From an uncultured Oscillospiraceae bacterium (GTDB taxonomy: Bacteria; Bacillota; Clostridia; Oscillospirales; Acutalibacteraceae): a DNA stretch of 17,820 nt. Below are positions 12,306-17,820 of this stretch, in pieces. The notes under the pieces are model-generated. The model worked only from the letters and a program-made list of their open reading frames with translations. It did not search any database and had not been told where the DNA came from. Location: assembly GCA_910587835.1 (NCBI GenBank), contig CAJUNQ010000059.1:1-17820 (forward strand). The letters are read 5' to 3'. Every line of letters starts with the position of its first letter. Positions within the stretch are counted from its first letter, which is position 1. The translations under genes were made by a program, and so were the position numbers.

Positions 12306-14530
12306 TTTGTGTACCTCCGGGTGCGCTGGTCGGCAATTACGCCCTGCCAGTTCATGCCAAAGCCGAAGTCGTAGCGGTGGCCCGCGCTGTCGGCGTAGGG
12401 CTCCATGTCAAAGGGCAGGTCCTCGCAGTGACGCTCTACGGTCTCCATATTGGCGGGCATCTGCACAGGCAGCAGGCCGCTGGGCTCGGCCTTGCCGCTG
12501 ATCAGGTCCAGAATGGCCTGGCTCTGCACGCCGAAGTCGATGAGAATGCTGTCGGCGCTGGCCTCGAACTCGGCGGGCACTGTGGGGTTGTGCATGCGCA
12601 GCACCACGATCACCGGCTTGCTCCCCATGGCCTTTTTCGTGTTCAGGACCAGGTCCAGGTCGTCCTGGTTGGCGGCAGCGGCGGTTTTGCCCTGGTAGCC
12701 GCGGTTGGGGCTGCTCTCCCGGAAGTCCCCCTGACCGATGCTCTCGGCCCGGGCAGCGGCAGCGGTGTAGGGCCGGTACTGCAGGGGGATGGGCACATAG
12801 CCGTTGCCGCCGGCCTCCCGGTCCTCCCGGGAGTAGCCGCCGTCGGACAGGGGGCTCTCAATAAACACCAGGGCGAAGTCCGCCTGGTCGGGAGTGTCGG
12901 CCCGGTCGTAGTATTTGCTGACCAGCCCGGCGTCCACCGGGTCCAGGTCCTGGGCGGGCATGCCGGTGCGGAAGAAGGTCTTTCTGGGGCCGATGTGCCG
13001 GGTGGGGATGTAGACCTTTTTCCGGTCCCGCTGGGGGAGGGCGTTCTGGTTTTTCACCATGACCACAGATTGCAGCTGGGCCTGGTAGCCTGCCTGGCAG
13101 AAGGCCTCGCAGCCGGCCACCTGTACGCTCTGGGCAGGGTCCAGGTAGGGGTTCTCGAACAGGCCGCAGCGGAAGATGTTTTTGAGCAGCCGGACGGCGG
13201 ACTGCTCCATCCGGGCCCGCATGGCCTCCTGGCCGTGGCGTTGGCAGCCCAGCTGGTAGGCCTCTAAAATGGGGGCGATGGCGGAGTTGCCCCCAAACTG
13301 GTCGACCCCGTTCTCAATAGCCAGCAGATGGCGTTGGGCCTCGGTCAGGTCCTCAACCCCGTAGCAGCGGCTGGAAAAGGAGTCGATCTCCGGGTTGGGG
13401 TCAGCGGTGATGCCCCAGTCGGTGCAGACTACCCCGTCGTAGCCGTATTTTTCCCGGAGCAGGTCGTGGATGATGTAGCGGCTGTAGGAGTTGCCCACAT
13501 TTTTGCCGTCCTTTTCGTCCACGCCCCAGCTGACGGTGTAATAGGGCATAATGGCTGAGGCGGACCCGGTGGGGCCGTCCAGCTGGAAGACGCCCTCCAG
13601 GAAGGGCTTCAGGTGGGCGTCCAGGTTATTGCCCGGGTAGACGGCAAATTTGCCAAAGGGGTAGTGGGCGTCCCGGCCGGCCTCGCAGGGGCCGCCTCCG
13701 GGCCAGTGCTTGGCCATGGCGCACAGGCTGTCTCTGCCCCAGCCGTCGGGAGAGCCCTCTGTGGTCTGCAGGCTGTCGCAGTAGGCCTTGCCGAAGTCTG
13801 TGGTCAGCTGGGGGTGGGGGCCAAAGGTGTCTTCCAGGCGCATCCAGCGGGGCTCGGTGCTCAGGTCCACCTGGGGGAACAGGGCTGTGGTGATGCCCAT
13901 GGCCCGGCACTCCTTGGAGACCGCGTCGCCAAAGGCCCGGCAGGTCTCGGGGGAGAAGGTGGCGGCCATGCCCAGGCCCTCGGGCCATTTGGACACGTCT
14001 CCGGCCCCGGATTTGTACTCGGCCCCGGCCTGGCTGGACCCGTGCCGGGGGTCGCTGGAAATGTTCACCGGGATGCCCCAGGGGAGGCTTTCGGCGTAGC
14101 TTTGCAGCTGGTTGCTCCACCTGGCGGCGGTTTCGGCGTTTTCCAGGCCTGCCGCCAACACATGGCGCACATGGTCCTTGTCCACAAAATGCTTCTGCTG
14201 GTCTGTGAGGGCCCAATGCTCCTGGCCGCTCTCCGCCAGGGTCTTGCCGTGATAGGTGCCGGGGAAGGGGCCGTGGGGCTGCGCGGGAACCATCTGGTGG
14301 GGGGAGTAGAGCATCAGCCCGGCAATCTCCTCCACAGTGAGCCGCCCGGCCAGGTCTTTGGCACGCTGGTCAATGGGCAGACGCCAGTCCTCGTAGGGGA
14401 GCAGCTCCCCGGTTTTGGCCAGGTCCTTGAAGTACAGGCCGTCCTGCTGGATGATGTTGGCCCCGGCAGCGCCGATATCCGGCCCGTTGGGGTTTTTGTA
14501 GATTTTGATTTCGTTGTTTTCCACAGTCAC
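12302..14530 (-). CDS. Glycoside hydrolase family 3 enzyme (beta-glucosidase-like)
   Basis: 742 residues with the two GH3 domains: a TIM-like barrel at roughly 55-400 and an alpha/beta sandwich at about 480-700. Family marks are KHWPGGG at 274-280, IMPYY at 327-331 and the nucleophile region GVVCTDWG with Asp371. The C-terminus ends in YDFGFGMNWQGV without a clear fibronectin-III domain. No signal peptide is present, so it should act in the cytosol on imported oligosaccharides or glycosides. The substrate is not predictable. The start is GTG at 14530 after GGAGG, with a consensus promoter. The downstream GyrI-like gene overlaps by four bases. Confidence 0.92.
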   Translation of the reverse strand: MTVENNEIKIYKNPNGPDIGAAGANIIQQDGLYFKDLAKTGELLPYEDWRLPIDQRAKDLAGRLTVEEIAGLMLYSPHQMVPAQPHGPFPGTYHGKTLAESGQEHWALTDQQKHFVDKDHVRHVLAAGLENAETAARWSNQLQSYAESLPWGIPVNISSDPRHGSSQAGAEYKSGAGDVSKWPEGLGMAATFSPETCRAFGDAVSKECRAMGITTALFPQVDLSTEPRWMRLEDTFGPHPQLTTDFGKAYCDSLQTTEGSPDGWGRDSLCAMAKHWPGGGPCEAGRDAHYPFGKFAVYPGNNLDAHLKPFLEGVFQLDGPTGSASAIMPYYTVSWGVDEKDGKNVGNSYSRYIIHDLLREKYGYDGVVCTDWGITADPNPEIDSFSSRCYGVEDLTEAQRHLLAIENGVDQFGGNSAIAPILEAYQLGCQRHGQEAMRARMEQSAVRLLKNIFRCGLFENPYLDPAQSVQVAGCEAFCQAGYQAQLQSVVMVKNQNALPQRDRKKVYIPTRHIGPRKTFFRTGMPAQDLDPVDAGLVSKYYDRADTPDQADFALVFIESPLSDGGYSREDREAGGNGYVPIPLQYRPYTAAAARAESIGQGDFRESSPNRGYQGKTAAAANQDDLDLVLNTKKAMGSKPVIVVLRMHNPTVPAEFEASADSILIDFGVQSQAILDLISGKAEPSGLLPVQMPANMETVERHCEDLPFDMEPYADSAGHRYDFGFGMNWQGVIADQRTRRYTK

Positions 14531-14569
14531 AGATGCCTCCGTCCGGTTAAGATTGACTTACTCTCTTCT

Positions 14570-14598
14570 ATTATACTGGACATGCTGGGCAGTGTCAA
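14570..14598 (-). promoter_or_regulatory. Consensus sigma-A promoter of the GH3 gene
   Basis: On the - strand, TTGACA (14598-14593), 17 bases, then TATAAT (14575-14570). Both hexamers are perfect, so strong basal expression is expected unless repressed; I see no clear operator palindrome. Confidence 0.93.
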
Positions 14599-14711
14599 CA
14601 CAAAACAGGGGGGAGATGGGGGAATTTCGTGGTATTTAATGATGGGGGCGGGAGAAGTCATTAAAGATGAAAACAAATTTCAAAATTTGGCGGTTTACTT
14701 GGAAGAAGGGC

Positions 14712-14740
14712 TTGCTTAAGCAGCCGGGAGAGAGTATAAT
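14712..14740 (+). promoter_or_regulatory. Sigma-A promoter of the CLC transporter gene
   Basis: TTGCTT 14712-14717, a 17-bp spacer and TATAAT 14735-14740. The predicted start near 14747 is ~25 bases before the ATG at 14772. The promoter overlaps an upstream in-frame ATG (14739) and so argues for the shorter protein. Confidence 0.7.
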
Positions 14741-14771
14741 GGAACAAACCCATGAGAGGGGGAGCGGGGAA

Positions 14772-16055
14772 ATGGAAGGGACAGACAAAAAGACGCTGCG
14801 GGCGGCAGGATGGGGTGTGGTCCGCTATGTGCTGGCCGCTTTGCGCTGGGCGGCGGTGGCGATTTTGATTGGAAGCGTTTGCGGCCTGCTGGGGGCGGGC
14901 TTTCATGAGGCCATAGACTGGGCCACGAGCTTTCGCATGGCCAACGGGTGGATTGTGTGGTTTTTGCCGGCGGCGGGGCTTGCGACCCTGGCGCTGTATC
15001 AGCTGTGCCGGGTGAGCTTCAGCGCGGGCACAAACCTGATTATTCAGTCCGTTACCACCAACGAGCATATTCCGGCGCTGCTGGCCCCGCTGATTGTGGC
15101 GGGTACGCTGCTGTCCCACCTGTTTGGGGCCTCGGTGGGCCGGGAGGGGGCGGCGCTGCAGCTGGGGGGAAGCATTGGCCACAACCTGGGAGAGCTGCTG
15201 CGCTTTGACGGGGAGGATGTGCGCACCCTCTCTATGTGCGGCATGGCGGCGTGCTTTTCTGCCATGTTTGGCACGCCCATGGCAGCGGCGGCCTTTGTGC
15301 TGGAGGTGGTGACAGTGGGCAGCGTGCACTATGGGGCCTATCTGCCCTGTGTGCTGGCCTCTTATATGGCGTCCACTGTCAGCCGTTGGCTGGGGGTTAA
15401 GCCCATGCGCTTCACTCTGGAAGGGGGCGTACCGCAGGCTCTGCCGGGCACCATTGCCCAGGTGGCCCTGCTGGCGGCGTTGTGCGCCGGGGTAGGCATT
15501 CTGCTCTGCGTGACCCTGCACCGGGCTGGGCATTGGTGGGAGAGGCTGGTGAAGAACTCCTATCTGCGAATTGCCGCGGGAGGGCTGATGATGGCCCTGC
15601 TGGTCAGCGTTTTTGGCTTGACGGACTTTGCGGGAGCCGGGGGACACATGATTGAGCGGGCAGTGGCAGGAGAGGCCCCGGCCTGGGCCTTTTTGCTCAA
15701 GCTGGCCCTGACCGCCCTGTGCGTGGGGGCGGGCTACCGGGGAGGGGAGATTGTGCCCACCTTGTTTATTGGGGCTACCTTTGGCTGCGCGGCCGGGCCT
15801 TTGCTGGGGCTGGACCCGGGCTTTGGGGCGGCTGTGGGTATGGTGTCGCTGTTCTGCTCGGTGGTGAACTGCCCGGTAGCCACCATGTTTCTGGCGATTG
15901 AAATGTTCTCTACAGCCAGCCTGGGGCTGTTTGCTGTGGCTATTGCCATCTCCTTTGTGCTGTCGGGATATTTCGGGCTGTACAGCAGTCAGGTGATTAT
16001 ATTCTCCAAGGTCAAGTGGCAGACCCGGGAGGCCGAGGACAAGAGGAAGTGGTGA
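14772..16055 (+). CDS. CLC-family anion channel/transporter, related to the fluoride-type branch
   Basis: 427 residues and many hydrophobic helices, as in bacterial CLC proteins. The gating glutamate is Glu125 in FGASVGREGAALQLGG. The selectivity region reads SAGTNLIIQS (84-93), closer to the GNNLIID pattern of fluoride-exporting CLC-F proteins than to the GSGIP of chloride exchangers. A GGEIVPTLFIGATFG segment follows near the second half. The substrate, chloride or fluoride, is undecided, and I find no fluoride riboswitch upstream. The start at 14772 fits the promoter at 14712-14740 and the site GGGGGAG; in-frame ATGs at 14667 and 14739 would extend it with unlikely residues. Confidence 0.9.
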   Translation: MEGTDKKTLRAAGWGVVRYVLAALRWAAVAILIGSVCGLLGAGFHEAIDWATSFRMANGWIVWFLPAAGLATLALYQLCRVSFSAGTNLIIQSVTTNEHIPALLAPLIVAGTLLSHLFGASVGREGAALQLGGSIGHNLGELLRFDGEDVRTLSMCGMAACFSAMFGTPMAAAAFVLEVVTVGSVHYGAYLPCVLASYMASTVSRWLGVKPMRFTLEGGVPQALPGTIAQVALLAALCAGVGILLCVTLHRAGHWWERLVKNSYLRIAAGGLMMALLVSVFGLTDFAGAGGHMIERAVAGEAPAWAFLLKLALTALCVGAGYRGGEIVPTLFIGATFGCAAGPLLGLDPGFGAAVGMVSLFCSVVNCPVATMFLAIEMFSTASLGLFAVAIAISFVLSGYFGLYSSQVIIFSKVKWQTREAEDKRKW

Positions 16056-16083
16056 GGAGGCGGGGGTGTTTGGTTGCGCCTCC
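16056..16083 (+). terminator. Hairpin after the CLC gene, weak terminator
   Basis: GGAGGCG (16056-16062) is complementary to CGCCTCC (16077-16083) directly after the stop codon. The loop is 14 bases and no T tract follows, so it may stabilise the 3' end rather than terminate. Confidence 0.45.
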
Positions 16084-16109
16084 ACAGTCGTTTCAGCCTT
16101 GAGATTCAG

Positions 16110-16850
16110 CGCAAAGCGGAAGGGCCGGGCAAGGCGGGAGGGCTTTGAATGGGCTTGGTTTATGGAGAAGTGTCGCATTTTTAGAGTGGTAAAACGGTAG
16201 GAGAGGCGGCAGCTTGTGCGGCTTGCCGGTTGGTGAGAGGGGCTTGCTCTGTGTTTCGGGGGCGCTCCTTTTGCAGAGTTTCATGTAGGGTATATCGTCT
16301 GCATAACTCGCGGAAGGGCCGGGGCAGTGGGGGAACCTACAAGTCCTCTTAGACGTGAATCATAGGTAAAATGCAGGGGAGGACACGCCGTTCTGCGTGT
16401 GGGCGGCTCTTTCGCAGAGTTATAATGTAGGACTGGATATTGTCTGCCTACTTCGTGGAAGGATCGGGAGTCTGAGGGAGTCGGCAAGGCTTTTGGACGT
16501 GAATCAAATAAAGTGCGCGGTTGGACACGCCGCTGTGCCTCGGGAGTGTCCCTTTCGCAGATTTTAATATTATCCGCCTACTCCGCGGAAGTACCGGAAC
16601 CCTGGGAGAGACGGGCGGACACGCTGGCTCGCCTCTGAAAAGTCTCCTGGCCGTGCATCAAATAAAATGCGCGAAAGGACGCTCCCCTGTGTCTCGGGAG
16701 TGTCCCATTCGCAGATTTTATTATAGAGGTTCTGTCTGGGTCTCCGTTCCGGGAACTCAGGATAAATGGGCAATAACAGGGAACTGCCCCTGTAAATCAG
16801 TCCCGTTATAAAATGCGCGAAAGGACACTCCCCTGTGTCTCCCGAGCCTT
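16110..16850. repeat. Degenerate ~145-bp tandem repeat array built on hairpins, non-coding
   Basis: Blocks recur in the same order. The hairpin block starts at 16381, 16523, 16677 and 16823 (GGACACGCCG or GGACRCTCCC). The block TTYGCAGA is at about 16271, 16412, 16555 and 16709. The block GCGGAAGG with CCGG is near 16115, 16309, 16453 and 16583. The block CGTGAATCAAATAAARTGC precedes each hairpin. Spacings are about 141-154 bp. In the unit at 16671-16712, GCGAAAGGACGCTCCC folds onto GGGAGTGTCCCATTCGC. The last copy is cut short at ~16838. Frames of up to 96 codons occur but lack ribosome sites and mirror the repeat. Confidence 0.8.
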
Positions 16851-16868
16851 GACTTTTTAGGTCGGGAG
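16839..16868 (+). other. Hairpin overlapping the methyltransferase promoter -35
   Basis: CTCCCGA (16839-16845) and CCT (16847-16849) pair with AGG (16859-16861) and TCGGGAG (16862-16868), with one bulged G. It replaces the right half of the last repeat unit. As DNA it spans the -35 and spacer, so it could be an operator or the remains of a terminator. Confidence 0.6.
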
Positions 16869-16877
16869 CAGTAGAAT
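16849..16877 (+). promoter_or_regulatory. Sigma-A promoter of the uORF-methyltransferase transcript
   Basis: TTGACT 16849-16854, a 17-bp spacer and TAGAAT 16872-16877, with a predicted start near 16884. The motif AGTAGAATGAAG that carries the -10 recurs at 16924-16935 around the uORF start. Confidence 0.75.
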
Positions 16878-16880
16878 GAA

Positions 16881-16913
16881 GGGGACAGGCGCAGGTCTGT
16901 CTCCATGTTTTTT
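16881..16913 (+). terminator. Terminator-like hairpin at the 5' end of the methyltransferase transcript
   Basis: GGGGACAG (16881-16888) pairs with CTGTCTCC (16897-16904) with one wobble, then ATG and six T (16908-16913). A transcript starting at ~16884 would contain only the inner part of the stem, so it may act as a terminator for read-through from upstream and as a 5' cap hairpin for the local mRNA. Confidence 0.65.
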
Positions 16914-16929
16914 AGAAAGGATGAGTAGA

Positions 16930-16983
16930 ATGAAGAAGGATAGCTGCCCGGTTTATTTCATCCCCAGGAGGGCGGATTTCTGA
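16930..16983 (+). CDS. 17-residue upstream ORF (putative leader peptide)
   Basis: ATG at 16930, TGA at 16981-16983; the product is MKKDSCPVYFIPRRADF. AAGGA (16917-16921) is eight bases before the ATG, a proper ribosome site. The ORF lies between a promoter and the methyltransferase start. Its codons 13-15 (Arg-Arg-Ala) overlap one arm of a hairpin that competes for the downstream ribosome site. Function as a regulatory leader is an inference from this layout. I do not recognise the peptide from known erm- or cat-type leaders. Confidence 0.55.
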   Translation: MKKDSCPVYFIPRRADF

Positions 16984-17003
16984 CCCTCCTGTAACTATGG
17001 AGG
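16966..17003 (+). promoter_or_regulatory. Competing Shine-Dalgarno/anti-Shine-Dalgarno hairpins
   Basis: CCCTCCT (16984-16990) can pair with AGGAGGG inside the uORF (16966-16972) or, through CCTCC (16985-16989), with GGAGG (16999-17003), the ribosome site of the methyltransferase. The two pairings exclude each other. A ribosome on the uORF would decide which forms. Confidence 0.6.
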
Positions 17004-17009
17004 TATTTC

Positions 17010-17813
17010 ATGTCGCTTCACTGGATCGACTCAACTAAAATATCGTTTCACTGTATTCTTCTGATGGACCGCCGGCTGATTGGCCAGGTCTGCGGGCCCT
17101 GGTATGGGGCGGAGTATGACAGAAAGCTGGGGCTGGCTCTTGCCGGCAACCCTGCCGTGGCCTGGTACTGCAAGGAGAAAGCCCCGGAGACGGCAGCCTA
17201 TGTGGACGCGCTGCTGGCCGGTGCGCCTCGGGACCTCCCGGGGGAGGAGGTGCGCGCTGCCGAGTGTTTTGTCCTGGACGAAATTGACTGGGCGGTGGTG
17301 TATGTGTACCCGGAGCTGATGGAGCGGAACTGCCCCTATATCTACGCCTGGGACAAGGCCAGGCTGTTTGAGCTGGCTGATTTTACCGGCAGGCTGGTGC
17401 TGGATGTGGGCGCGGGCGCCGGGCGGCTGGCCTTTGCGGCGGCGGAGCAGGCCCGGCATGTATATGCCAGCGAGCCGGTAGACCGGCTGCGGGAGTTCAT
17501 GCGGGCTAAGATTCAGCGGGAGGGCGTTGGCAATGTCACGGTGCTGGACGGCATGTGCGAGTGTTTGCCCTATGAGGACAGCGTCTTTGATCTCGTTATG
17601 TCTGGCCATGTGCTGGGAGACGACTATGACAAGGAGCTGGCTGAGCTGGAACGGGTGGTGAAGCCCGGCGGGTGGATTTTGGACTGCCCGGGGGAGGACG
17701 ACCGCTGGATGGAGCCCAAGCCCGAGATGCTCTCCCGGGGGTTTGCGTGTTTGCCCTATCTCAGCAAGACCGGGGGGAAGGTGTGCCGCTATCGGAAGCA
17801 GGTGAAAAAGTGA
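17010..17813 (+). CDS. Class I SAM-dependent methyltransferase
   Basis: 267 residues. The Rossmann-type methyltransferase core occupies the second half: motif I LVLDVGAGAGRLAFAAA (129-145), an acidic end of strand 2 in YASEP (152-156), LPYEDSVFDLVMSGHVLG (186-203) and LAELERVVKPGGWILDCPG (210-228). The N-terminal ~120 residues are specific to this group and may bind the acceptor. The target (small molecule, lipid, protein or RNA) is not evident. The start at 17010 has GGAGG six bases upstream; an ATG at 17067 lacks a site. The gene is preceded by a leader ORF and competing hairpins, so translation may be controlled. The stop is at 17811-17813, and the window ends seven bases later. Confidence 0.9.
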   Translation: MSLHWIDSTKISFHCILLMDRRLIGQVCGPWYGAEYDRKLGLALAGNPAVAWYCKEKAPETAAYVDALLAGAPRDLPGEEVRAAECFVLDEIDWAVVYVYPELMERNCPYIYAWDKARLFELADFTGRLVLDVGAGAGRLAFAAAEQARHVYASEPVDRLREFMRAKIQREGVGNVTVLDGMCECLPYEDSVFDLVMSGHVLGDDYDKELAELERVVKPGGWILDCPGEDDRWMEPKPEMLSRGFACLPYLSKTGGKVCRYRKQVKK

Positions 17814-17820
17814 GAAAAGA

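Noticed and set aside
12296..14719. Long + strand frames (323 and 368 codons) opposite the GH3 gene
   Set aside because: Antisense shadows with compositionally odd Gly/Val/His-rich products; the GH3 motifs on the other strand are decisive.
14580..14771. Fluoride riboswitch before the CLC gene
   Set aside because: The expected pseudoknot motif is not visible, and the promoter sits only ~25 bases before the start codon.
14661..16178. 505-codon - strand frame opposite the CLC gene
   Set aside because: Product is His/Gln/Arg-rich without any domain; the + strand CLC motifs are unmistakable.
16521..16811. 96-codon + strand frame within the tandem array
   Set aside because: No ribosome site, internal repetition only mirrors the DNA repeat, and no codon-level conservation is evident between units.
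16110..16850. CRISPR array or integron attC array
   Set aside because: Units are ~145 bp and degenerate along their whole length rather than short identical repeats with unique spacers; no cas or integrase gene is present.

Overview
The window is a stretch of chromosome from a GC-rich, spore-forming Firmicute. It is most likely a gut Oscillospiraceae/Oscillospirales relative, but this is an inference from style and no marker gene fixes the genus. The evidence is: spmA/spmB spore maturation genes; strong AGGAGG ribosome sites and consensus sigma-A promoters with 17-bp spacers; DegV, TM2, RpiR, YpsA-type and PepV proteins typical of Clostridia; and GC-rich genes separated by short AT-rich control regions. 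One promoter resembles sigma-D (the flagellar sigma factor), which hints at a motile or once-motile lineage.

Layout. 1-609: no protein gene. Two tandem copies of a ~245-bp structured unit are followed by two hairpins and a very strong + strand terminator, so this is probably a non-coding RNA locus. 790-2058: a zinc alcohol/polyol dehydrogenase and a tiny Smr-domain protein form an operon. A 173-bp palindromic MITE-like element lies between smr and its terminator. 2374-4103 (-): spmA-spmB overlap, followed by a YpsA/DUF1273 gene with its own promoter. 4200-5576 (+): PepV-type dipeptidase. 5700-6571: a zinc-ribbon/TM2 membrane protein (-) and an XRE regulator (+) diverge from a compact region with operator-like repeats. 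6619-7473 (-): RpiR-family regulator with a structured leader. 7650-7905 (-): a rod-shaped RNA with its own consensus promoter and no ORF. 7941-8201: AT-rich DNA. 8281-9506 (-): degV and a DUF2752 membrane protein, coupled by a 4-base overlap. 9661-10830 (-): secreted SLH-like protein. 11015-11656 (-): conserved protein of unknown function behind a sigma-D-like promoter. 11736-14530 (-): GH3 beta-glycosidase translationally coupled to a stand-alone GyrI-like ligand-binding domain. 14772-16055 (+): CLC-type anion transporter. 16110-16850: degenerate ~145-bp tandem hairpin repeats without a convincing gene. 16849-17813 (+): promoter, 5' hairpin, 17-codon upstream ORF, competing Shine-Dalgarno hairpins and a SAM-dependent methyltransferase.

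The protein genes are mostly independent housekeeping or accessory units of one or two genes, not a single pathway. Real couplings are adh-smr, spmA-spmB, degV-DUF2752 and GH3-GyrI. The least ordinary content is non-coding: two unrelated tandem families of structured DNA (1-494 and 16110-16850), the rod-like RNA at 7650-7905, and the leader of the methyltransferase gene, which has the architecture of translational attenuation.
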